Assembly (NCBI GenBank): GCA_003560215.1
Contig: PWIY01000051.1
Span: 1 to 5,135 of the forward strand
Source: Bacteroidales bacterium
GTDB lineage: Bacteria > Bacteroidota > Bacteroidia > Bacteroidales > UBA7960
Length of the DNA: 5,135 nucleotides
Direction of reading: 5' to 3'
Shown here: piece after piece, positions 1 through 4,768 of the stretch
How positions within the stretch are numbered: position 1 is the stretch's first letter
Layout: the number at the start of each line of letters is the position of its first letter
Notes under the pieces: generated by a model
Told to the model about the DNA's origin: nothing
Databases searched by the model: none
The model's input: only the letters and a program-made list of their open reading frames with translations
Made by a program: the position numbers and the translations under genes

Positions 1-215
1 CAGCCACCTTCGATATATCACCACACAGCCTGATGATGGCCATTGCCATTGCGGCTGCCGCCTGCTTTATGAGTCCTGTTTCCCATCCGGCCAACCTTCT
101 GGTAATGGGACCGGGAGGATACCGCTTCCGCGACTACCTGAAAGTGGGGATTCCGATGACACTGGTCGTGATGGCCATTGTGATGCTGCTGCTGCCGGTA
201 ATCTGGCCGCTGTAA
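1..215 (+). CDS. SLC13/DASS-type anion permease, C-terminal fragment
   Basis: This is the last 70 residues of an integral membrane transporter; the reading frame is open from base 3 and ends with TAA at 213-215, and the N-terminal part lies outside the window. A hydrophobic alanine-rich segment comes first, followed by the motif PVSHPANLLVMGPGGYRF, then a polar loop (RDYLKVG) and a final membrane helix ending in LLLPVIWPL. The GPGGYRF loop followed by a last transmembrane helix is typical of the C-terminus of SLC13 (divalent anion:sodium symporter) permeases, including the long versions with TrkA_C domains. These proteins move dicarboxylates, sulfate or related anions across the inner membrane. 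The substrate cannot be told from this fragment. The family assignment is fairly firm; ArsB/NhaD-like members of the same superfamily are the alternative. Confidence 0.8.
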   Translation, partial: ATFDISPHSLMMAIAIAAAACFMSPVSHPANLLVMGPGGYRFRDYLKVGIPMTLVVMAIVMLLLPVIWPL

Positions 216-503
216 ACATGACCAGGCTCGTTCAGGCCACTGCATAAAGCCGGGAGAAAGCAGTCCGGGAGGCAACAAACAGAAGGAAGCAATCCTGGGA
301 AACAGTCAGGGAGGTAGCAACCGGGAGTGAACCAAACGGAGAGATCCAGCCGGGAGAAAAGCCGGAGAAACAGCCGGAGAAACAGCCGGAAGATAACAGC
401 CGGAAGAAGCAATCCACGGCATGCAGCAAAGGAACACAGCCCGGAGTAAACGAAGCACACAGAAAGAAAACCAAAAAAACACCAAAAAAAACAACTGACC
501 GTC
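216..503. other. Non-coding, T-depleted purine-rich intergenic region
   Basis: These 288 bases separate the permease stop from the desulfhydrase start. I see no convincing gene, intrinsic terminator or TAnnTTTG promoter here. The + strand is very poor in T: only 8 of the 180 bases from 301 to 480 are T. The centre holds a degenerate array of short AGCCGGAGAAAC-like units. The last 40 bases are A-rich with short A runs, which fits a translation leader in this phylum. How the downstream gene is transcribed is not clear; read-through from the permease or a non-canonical promoter are both possible. Confidence 0.7.
248..410 (+). repeat. Degenerate 12-14 bp tandem repeat (AGCCGGAGAAAC-like)
   Basis: The best-preserved block is 348-410, with five consecutive units starting at 348, 360, 372, 384 and 398. 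The units at 360 and 372 are identical (AGCCGGAGAAAC); the flanking ones carry small substitutions or 1-2 extra bases. More decayed copies appear upstream, from the unit at 248 (AGCCGGGAGAAAGC) through variants near 262, 303 and 317. A further relative, AGCCCGGAGTAAAC, lies just downstream near 438. The 10-mer GAAGCAATCC occurs at 286-295 and 406-415, which suggests duplication of a larger block. The core is clear by eye; the outer limits are approximate. Confidence 0.75.
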
Positions 504-1505
504 ATGACTCAGCCAGACCTTCAGCAATGGGCCAAAACCAGCCTCGGATTCTTCCCCACTCCCCTTCACGAACTGAACAACTTTTCTGCCCTTTACCCCG
601 AATACCGGGTCTTCATCAAAAGAGATGATCTTACCGGACTGGCCACGGGTGGCAACAAAACCCGGAAGCTGGAATACCTGATCGGCGATGCCGTGGCCCG
701 CGGAGCGGATACCATCATCACCGCAGGGGCACAGCAGTCGAACCACTGCAGGCAAACCGCCGCAGCCTGCGCAATGAAAGGGTTAAAGTGCCACCTGTTA
801 CTGGGGGGAGATCAGCCGCAAACCTACACAGGCAACCTGCTGCTTTCACATCTGCTTGGTGCAAACATCCACTTTACAGGCGAAAACCGAAAAGGGGAAG
901 ACATACAGCCACTGATGGAGAAACTCCGGCAGGCCGGAGACAACCCTTATGAAGTCCCTTACGGGGGATCAAACCTTACCGGTGCGATGGGGTTCGTGGA
1001 AGCAGCCGGAGAACTACAGCAACAACTCAGGGAGCAGGACCTGACAATAGACTACATCTTTTTTGCCTCCAGTTCGGGGGCCATGCAGGCCGGGCTGATG
1101 CTGGGCATGGAGCTTTACGGACTGGAAGCCGGACTGATGCCGGTCAACATCGACAAGGAAGAACTGGATGGCAGCAAGCTGGAGAAACACATGCAGGCAC
1201 TCCATAAGGAAGGAAAAAAGAAGCTTGCCCTGAAGGATCCTGACAAACCCGTTACCATGCCCCTGATTCAGGATTTTGATCAGGCAGGCTACGGAGTTGT
1301 CACCCAAAACGAAACCCGGGCCATACAGCAACTGGCACGCCACGAAGGCATTATCCTTGATCCGGTTTACACAGCCAGGGCATTTTACGGCATGATGCAT
1401 TATCTGGCCAACGGTCTGCTGAAAAAACAAGCCAATGTATTGTTCTGGCATACGGGAGGGATTCCCGCCACCATGCATTACGCAAAAGAATTAACCGGGA
1501 ATTGA
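504..1505 (+). CDS. PLP-dependent D-cysteine desulfhydrase / ACC deaminase family enzyme
   Basis: This 333-residue protein is a complete fold-type II PLP enzyme of normal length for its family. The PLP lysine is predicted as K52 in TGGNKTRKLEYL, and the phosphate/carboxylate-binding SNHCRQT motif is at residues 79-85. Two tyrosines known to be catalytic in the family match in context and spacing: Y263 (AGYGV) and Y289 (DPVYT). ACC deaminases carry Glu after the second tyrosine and Leu in HLGG, whereas D-cysteine desulfhydrases have small hydroxyl residues there. This protein has T290 and T317 (HTGG), so conversion of D-cysteine to pyruvate, sulfide and ammonia is the better prediction. Related sulfo-lyases are possible. 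The ATG at 504 is the first suitable start, preceded by an A-rich leader without SD. The protein is probably cytoplasmic. It converges with the serine hydrolase gene. Confidence 0.85.
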   Translation: MTQPDLQQWAKTSLGFFPTPLHELNNFSALYPEYRVFIKRDDLTGLATGGNKTRKLEYLIGDAVARGADTIITAGAQQSNHCRQTAAACAMKGLKCHLLLGGDQPQTYTGNLLLSHLLGANIHFTGENRKGEDIQPLMEKLRQAGDNPYEVPYGGSNLTGAMGFVEAAGELQQQLREQDLTIDYIFFASSSGAMQAGLMLGMELYGLEAGLMPVNIDKEELDGSKLEKHMQALHKEGKKKLALKDPDKPVTMPLIQDFDQAGYGVVTQNETRAIQQLARHEGIILDPVYTARAFYGMMHYLANGLLKKQANVLFWHTGGIPATMHYAKELTGN

Positions 1506-1597
1506 AATACCCTGCAACCAGGAGTAGCCCGGCTCAACGGTGTATCATGAAACAGTGTATCATGAAACGGTGCATCATGAAACGGTGCACCATGATT
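1506..1597. other. Convergent intergenic region without a clear terminator
   Basis: These 92 bases lie between the stop codons of the desulfhydrase (+) and the serine hydrolase (-). I find only weak pairing: CCGGG at 1495-1499 with CCCGG at 1528-1532, enclosing a 4-bp CCTG/CAGG hairpin at 1511-1522. No T tract follows in either direction. The rest is occupied by the 15-bp tandem repeat. How the two transcripts end is therefore not visible. Confidence 0.55.
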
Positions 1598-1599
1598 CT
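1540..1599. repeat. 15-bp tandem repeat, each unit with TCATGA
   Basis: Three full units occupy 1540-1554, 1555-1569 and 1570-1584, with consensus GTGTATCATGAAACG, followed by a diverging fourth unit from 1585. Neighbouring full units differ from each other at one position. Each full unit contains the 6-bp palindrome TCATGA (1545-1550, 1560-1565, 1575-1580). The arrangement also creates a 6-bp inverted repeat, GGTGCA at 1569-1574 and TGCACC at 1586-1591, with an 11-base loop. The array ends at the stop codon of the minus-strand hydrolase. A start codon and an open frame run through it on the + strand, but that frame is antisense to the hydrolase and shows no protein signature. Confidence 0.9.
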
Positions 1600-3376
1600 A
1601 CAGGCGCTCGTATTCCACAACCCTGTAATAATTGGTGGGATAAATTCCCACAGAAATCAGGATTTGCCTGAGGGTAAATTTGACATTCAACTGTTTCACC
1701 TGCCCAAACTGATCCAGGTCAAAATGGATGAATTTTTCGCGCATGGCCGGGTTTCTCCACACAGCCCTGAAGGTATCGTAATGCCAGTGCTCCAGATCGG
1801 CGATCATCTCCGGATCATCCCAAAGTTGCATCACAAGATTTCCATCCTCTTCAAATATAACCGCATCATCATACACTTTGTGAAAATATTCACCGGTATA
1901 AGCTTCCAAAGGCAGTGAAAGCGGGGCGTCCGGCACCCTGGCCGACTCAATTGAGTCCCTTCGCTCCATCGCGTCTGCCCGTGTATCAAGGTATCTGTCA
2001 AAATAATGGGTATGCCAGTCTCTTTCCCGGTCGATTCCCAGCATGGCATCCAGTACGTAATTCATCACCGCGGGGCGGAAATTGCAGAAAAGATTGCTGA
2101 TCACAATCACGCCAAGGTCTTCTTCAGGCACCAGGGTCAGGATGGAGGTCATTCCGTCAGTGGCCCCGCTGTGCCTGGATATCCTGTATCCTTCGTAATA
2201 ATTGAGGCCCCATCCCATACCGTAAGCAGTCACTGAGCCTGTCATCGGATCACTCATCCCGAAGGCCTGACGGGGCTGATGCATATCCCGCATCACCCGT
2301 TCGCTGATCAGCCTTTCGCCGCGAAAAACTCCCGGTTCGCCCAGGTGAAGCATCATCCAGTTGGCCATATCCGCCACAGAGGCATTCACAGACGCTGAAG
2401 GACCCACATTGTCAAAGTTCCGTCTTTCAATGACCTGAACTTCACCGTGGATCTCCTGATGAGGCCAGGCGGCATTGTCATCATCCGCAATTTGTGTGAT
2501 GGAAGTGCTGGCACCTGTCATCCCCAGTGGTGCAAACAGGCGTTCAGCCAAAAACTCATCCCAGGGCATACCCGAGGCAGCTTTTACGACCTCACCGGCC
2601 ACCATATACATTACATTGCTGTAAACATAATCTGAGCGGAAGGTTTGCTCAAAGGGCATATGCTTTACAAACTGCATGATGGTTTCGGAATCACGATCAG
2701 GCATAAAACGAAGCCGGTTCCCGGTCAGGCGGCCGATCCCCACCTGGTGAGACAACAGATCAACCACCGTAACATTTGAACTTACCCACGGATCTGACAG
2801 TTCAAACCATGGAAGGTGGTCACGCACCCTGTCATCCCAGTTCAGCTTTCCCTCATCCACAAGGATCCCGAGAGATGCCGACAACATGGCTTTGGTCAGT
2901 GAGGCTACGCCAAAAACCGTATGCTCATCCACCGGTGTGTCCTCCCCGAGTTTGCGCACACCAAACCCCCGGGCATAAACGAGCTCTTCGCCCTTCACAA
3001 CAGCCACGGCCATACCCGGTATGCCCCAGTCATCCATCCCCCGCTCCATAAAAGCAGGCAGTCCGGCAAGGCGTTCCTCCGCAGCGGAACCCGGATCGCT
3101 GCTGTCTGGAGCGGAACCCGGATTGCTGCTGTCTGGAGCGGAACCCGGATTGCTGCTGTCTGGCAGGGATCCCATTGATGACCCGGACAAGGTGCCTCCT
3201 GGGGCAGTGCCATCATATTCTGAGACAGCCCCATCATAATCCAAGGCGGCACCATCGTATTCTATGGCGGGACCATCATATTCCGAAGCAATCCCATTAA
3301 GCGCAAGAATTAAAAAACAACCGGAAAAAATCAGTAAAACCGACAGATATCTTCTCAAACCATGCATAAGTTTCAT
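1598..3376 (-). CDS. Exported serine hydrolase (beta-lactamase/PBP4-like family) with DUF3471-like C-terminus
   Basis: The product has 592 residues. Residues 1-30 look like a signal peptide: a basic start (HGLRR), a long hydrophobic core, and likely cleavage after NGIA. A cysteine at 20 sits inside the hydrophobic stretch, so a lipoprotein is less likely. Residues 32-98 are a repetitive linker. The catalytic domain spans about 101-450, with S159-L-T-K162 (SxxK nucleophile and general base), Y252-S-N254 (YxN) and H402-S-G404 in place of the KTG box. Residues from about 489 resemble the DUF3471 beta-barrel domain that often follows this fold. Family members include peptidases, esterases and amidases acting in the envelope; the substrate cannot be predicted and a true beta-lactamase role is not implied. 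The ATG at 3376 is placed just after a promoter and starts the signal peptide. Confidence 0.88.
   Translation of the reverse strand: MKLMHGLRRYLSVLLIFSGCFLILALNGIASEYDGPAIEYDGAALDYDGAVSEYDGTAPGGTLSGSSMGSLPDSSNPGSAPDSSNPGSAPDSSDPGSAAEERLAGLPAFMERGMDDWGIPGMAVAVVKGEELVYARGFGVRKLGEDTPVDEHTVFGVASLTKAMLSASLGILVDEGKLNWDDRVRDHLPWFELSDPWVSSNVTVVDLLSHQVGIGRLTGNRLRFMPDRDSETIMQFVKHMPFEQTFRSDYVYSNVMYMVAGEVVKAASGMPWDEFLAERLFAPLGMTGASTSITQIADDDNAAWPHQEIHGEVQVIERRNFDNVGPSASVNASVADMANWMMLHLGEPGVFRGERLISERVMRDMHQPRQAFGMSDPMTGSVTAYGMGWGLNYYEGYRISRHSGATDGMTSILTLVPEEDLGVIVISNLFCNFRPAVMNYVLDAMLGIDRERDWHTHYFDRYLDTRADAMERRDSIESARVPDAPLSLPLEAYTGEYFHKVYDDAVIFEEDGNLVMQLWDDPEMIADLEHWHYDTFRAVWRNPAMREKFIHFDLDQFGQVKQLNVKFTLRQILISVGIYPTNYYRVVEYERL
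3084..3163 (-). repeat. 27-bp tandem repeat inside the hydrolase gene (PDSSNPGSA x3)
   Basis: Three near-identical units lie at 3084-3110, 3111-3137 and 3138-3163/4; adjacent copies differ at a single base. On the minus strand they encode three copies of a nine-residue motif, PDSSNPGSA, at residues 72-98, with Asn replaced by Asp in the last copy. The period is a multiple of three, so copy-number changes would keep the reading frame. The encoded segment is proline-, serine- and glycine-rich and is expected to be a disordered spacer. Confidence 0.92.
3210..3293 (-). repeat. 21-bp tandem repeat inside the hydrolase gene (EYDGxAx x4)
   Basis: Four units lie at 3210-3230, 3231-3251, 3252-3272 and 3273-3293. 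They share the core CCATCRTAWTC and are more diverged than the 27-bp array. On the minus strand they encode EYDGPAI, EYDGAAL, DYDGAVS and EYDGTAP, residues 32-59, directly after the predicted signal peptide cleavage site. The Glu/Asp-Tyr-Asp-Gly core is kept in all four, while the last three positions vary. The mature protein would therefore start with an acidic, tyrosine-bearing repeat. Confidence 0.9.
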
Positions 3377-3398
3377 TTTTGTGCAAATTTGTACAAAA
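3377..3398. promoter_or_regulatory. 22-bp near-palindrome over hydrolase start region (possible operator)
   Basis: Two 10-bp half-sites, TTTGTGCAAA at 3378-3387 and TTTGTACAAA at 3388-3397, sit next to each other. The second is a perfect palindrome, and the whole 22 bp is self-complementary except at one symmetric pair of positions. It touches the hydrolase start codon (3374-3376), spans the expected transcription start and overlaps the -7 element. This is where a repressor would be expected to bind, but no regulator gene is visible in the window, and AT-rich promoter DNA with repeated TTTG can form such symmetry by chance. Confidence 0.45.
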
Positions 3399-3421
3399 GT
3401 AGAGATTTATCCTGAAACAAA
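3394..3421 (-). promoter_or_regulatory. Bacteroidota-type promoter for the serine hydrolase
   Basis: On the minus strand, TACTTTTG (3394-3401) matches the Bacteroidota -7 consensus TAnnTTTG perfectly, and TTTG (3418-3421) matches the -33 element. The 16-bp gap is a little shorter than usual. The transcription start would fall around 3386-3390, so the 5' leader would be only about 10-15 nucleotides and could not hold an SD at normal distance. Confidence 0.65.
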
Positions 3422-3439
3422 TTCCTGTCATAAAAGCCG

Positions 3440-3467
3440 TTGGATTTGAAAATTTTCATTACTTTTG
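3440..3467 (+). promoter_or_regulatory. Bacteroidota-type promoter for rpsF-rpsR-rplI
   Basis: TACTTTTG (3460-3467) matches TAnnTTTG perfectly, and TTG (3440-3442) lies 17 bp upstream as a -33 element. The -7 octamer is identical to that of the divergent hydrolase promoter. The leader would be roughly 35-40 nucleotides, A/T-rich, without an SD. I see no GC hairpin with a CCG bulge, the element through which the S6:S18 complex binds its own mRNA in many other bacteria. Confidence 0.7.
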
Positions 3468-3510
3468 CACCTCATTTTATTCTCATTACAAACAAATTAA
3501 AACAATCAAA

Positions 3511-3879
3511 ATGGTAAGACAGTACGAAACCGTTTTCATTATGACTCCCGTTTTGTCTGAAGAACAGATGAAGGAAGCGGTAAGTAAGTTTCAGGACTAC
3601 CTGAAGAAAAAAGGAGCTGATATTGTCTATGAAGACAATTGGGGACTTCGCAAGATGGCCTATCCGATCCAGAAAAAATCAACCGGCTTTTATCACCTTG
3701 TGGAATTCAAGGCCGACACACAGCTGCTAAAGGATTTTGAACTGGAACTGAAACGTGATGAGCGCGTCATTCGCTTCCTCACTGTAAGCCTCGACAAACA
3801 TGCCGTGGCCTACAACGAGAAAAAGCGCAGACAAAAGGAAGCCGCTCAGGAATCAGCGAATGAAGCAGAGAAGAAATAA
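3511..3879 (+). CDS. rpsF: 30S ribosomal protein bS6
   Basis: The 122-residue product is ribosomal protein bS6, which binds the central domain of 16S rRNA as a heterodimer with bS18 on the platform of the small subunit. The sequence starts with the family's MVRQYETVFIMTPVLSEEQ strand-helix opening. It keeps the NWGLRKMAYPIQKKSTGFYHL core around residues 43-63 and the DERVIRFLTV strand around 83-92. The last 25 residues form a charged Lys/Glu/Ala tail, as is common in bS6. The ATG at 3511 follows an A-rich leader without SD. It is the first gene of a three-gene operon; rpsR begins 24 bases after its stop. Confidence 0.98.
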   Translation: MVRQYETVFIMTPVLSEEQMKEAVSKFQDYLKKKGADIVYEDNWGLRKMAYPIQKKSTGFYHLVEFKADTQLLKDFELELKRDERVIRFLTVSLDKHAVAYNEKKRRQKEAAQESANEAEKK

Positions 3880-3903
3880 GGTAGTGATTTAAAAACTTGA
3901 AAC

Positions 3904-4176
3904 ATGGCAAACCAACAGAACTCGGAGATCAGATATCTGGCCCCAATTGCGGTAGATATCAAAAAGAAAAAATACTGCCGCTTCAAAAAAGCAGGCATCA
4001 AATACATCGACTATAAAGACGGCAACTTCCTGCTGAAGTTTGTTAACGAGCAGGGAAAAATCCTCCCCCGGAGGATTACCGGAACGTCGGTAAAATATCA
4101 ACACAAAGTGGCCAAAGCGATCAAAAGGGCAAGGCACCTGGCGATCATGCCATATGTAGCGGATCTTTTAAAATAG
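3904..4176 (+). CDS. rpsR: 30S ribosomal protein bS18
   Basis: The 90-residue product is bS18, partner of bS6 on the 30S platform. The hallmarks are YCRFKKAGIKYIDYKD at about 24-39, GKILPRRITGTS at 51-62, and the C-terminal AIKRARHLAIMPY helix. Some bacteria have a cysteine-rich (C+) bS18 that can bind zinc; here only one cysteine (C25) is present, so this is a C- type. No SD is visible before the ATG at 3904; the upstream stretch is A/T-rich. It lies between rpsF and rplI, with 12 bases separating its stop from the rplI start. In Bacteroidota ribosomes, bS18 and bS6, with bS21, are reported to help hold the 3' end of 16S rRNA. Confidence 0.98.
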   Translation: MANQQNSEIRYLAPIAVDIKKKKYCRFKKAGIKYIDYKDGNFLLKFVNEQGKILPRRITGTSVKYQHKVAKAIKRARHLAIMPYVADLLK

Positions 4177-4181
4177 GGAGG
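4177..4181 (+). promoter_or_regulatory. Strong Shine-Dalgarno (GGAGG) of rplI
   Basis: GGAGG begins one base after the rpsR stop codon and lies 7 bases before the rplI ATG, an ideal SD distance. None of the other four complete genes in the window has a comparable site, so this stands out in a genome that otherwise looks SD-poor. It also supports the ATG at 4189 as the true start. Confidence 0.85.
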
Positions 4182-4188
4182 ACTCACA

Positions 4189-4638
4189 ATGGAAATTATA
4201 TTAACACAAGATGTTCCCAACCTGGGATTCAAAGACGACCTGGTAACCGTTAAAGACGGTTACGCAACCAACTACCTTATTCCCAATGGCTATGCCATCA
4301 TGGCCGTTTCTTCCGAAAAGAAAAAGCTAGCAGAAACCATCAGGCAGAGGGCCTTCAGGGAAGAAAAAGTTAAGAAGGAAGCTGAAAAGATTGCCGAAAA
4401 ACTGCAGGATGTGCAGGTTAAGATCGGTGCCAAGGTGGGTACTTCAGGAAAGATTTTTGGCTCAGTAAATGCACTGCAAATTTCAGAGGCCATCAAGGAG
4501 CAGTTCGACATCGACATCGACCGCAAGAAGATCATGGTGGACGGAGATTCCATCAAGGAAGTCGGATCCTACACTGCCAAGATAAACCTCCATAAAGAGG
4601 TTCGCCCCGAAATTAAATTTGAGGTAGTAGGCGAATAA
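4189..4638 (+). CDS. rplI: 50S ribosomal protein bL9
   Basis: The 149-residue product is bL9, which binds 23S rRNA near the base of the L1 stalk and reaches out from the large subunit. It shows the usual three parts: an N-terminal RNA-binding domain with the signature GFKDDLVTVKDGYATNYLIP (13-32), a long charged connecting helix (about 41-75, rich in Lys and Glu), and a C-terminal domain containing KVGTSGKIFGSVN (82-94) and ending in IKFEVVGE. Length and domains are normal. It is the last gene of the operon, 12 bases after rpsR. Its SD is unusually good for this phylum. An intrinsic terminator follows about 75 bases after the stop. Confidence 0.98.
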   Translation: MEIILTQDVPNLGFKDDLVTVKDGYATNYLIPNGYAIMAVSSEKKKLAETIRQRAFREEKVKKEAEKIAEKLQDVQVKIGAKVGTSGKIFGSVNALQISEAIKEQFDIDIDRKKIMVDGDSIKEVGSYTAKINLHKEVRPEIKFEVVGE

Positions 4639-4640
4639 TA

Positions 4641-4688
4641 CGGGCAATTATCAGCCCGATTTGTCCCCGGCAGAATAACAGCCGGGCT
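4641..4688 (+). other. Overlapping small hairpins after rplI
   Basis: CGGGC (4641-4645) can pair with GCCCG (4654-4658), and CCCGGC (4666-4671) can pair with GCCGGG (4681-4686). A third pairing, AGCCCG (4653-4658) with CGGGCT (4683-4688), would exclude both. The second hairpin is followed by only CTTT, so it is at best a weak terminator. This may be a back-up 3' end structure ahead of the main terminator. Confidence 0.4.
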
Positions 4689-4713
4689 TTCAACCACCCA
4701 ATATATCCTCCTG

Positions 4714-4745
4714 AAAACCTGTCCCTCAAAGGACAGGTTTTTTTT
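4714..4745 (+). terminator. Rho-independent terminator of the rpsF-rpsR-rplI operon
   Basis: A perfect 11-bp stem (4714-4724 with 4731-4741, core CCTGTCC/GGACAGG) encloses a 6-base loop, CTCAAA. A run of eight T (4738-4745) starts at the closing A/T pairs. The A run on the 5' side also gives some T tract on the minus strand, but no gene ends from that side here. Confidence 0.95.
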
Positions 4746-4756
4746 ATAAAAGCCTG

Positions 4757-4764
4757 TATCTTTG
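4757..4764 (+). promoter_or_regulatory. -7 element of the methyltransferase promoter
   Basis: TATCTTTG matches TAnnTTTG perfectly and ends only four bases before the ATG at 4769. No TTG is found at the -33 distance; that area coincides with the T tract of the preceding terminator. Transcription starting at the usual distance would begin at or next to the start codon, giving a leaderless or almost leaderless mRNA. Confidence 0.55.
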
Positions 4765-4768
4765 GCAA

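Noticed and set aside
134..505. Minus-strand open frame with a hydrophobic, Leu/Phe/Cys-rich product over the repeat region
   Set aside because: The hydrophobicity is a by-product of the purine-rich + strand. It overlaps the end of the permease gene and shows no family motif.
248..620. A + strand frame that stays open through the repeat array and reads QPEKQPEK
   Set aside because: It has no ATG start, no family motif, and runs into the desulfhydrase gene in another frame. The periodic residues follow from the 12-bp unit.
1540..1599. Small CRISPR array
   Set aside because: The units are 15 bp and directly adjacent, with no spacers and no cas genes nearby.
1502..1918. A + strand open frame starting with TTG and reading CIMKR repeats
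   Set aside because: Most of it is antisense to the C-terminal end of the well-supported serine hydrolase, and the repeated residues come from the 15-bp array.
3425..3442. Lipobox-type lipoprotein signal suggested by FSGC at residues 17-20 of the hydrolase, with coordinates here pointing upstream of its start
   Set aside because: The cysteine is followed by ten more mostly hydrophobic residues, so signal peptidase I cleavage after NGIA fits better. No alternative upstream start exists to shift the signal.
3468..3510. S6:S18-binding autoregulatory RNA in the rpsF leader
   Set aside because: The short leader is A/T-rich with no GC stem and no CCG bulge, so the known motif is not present.
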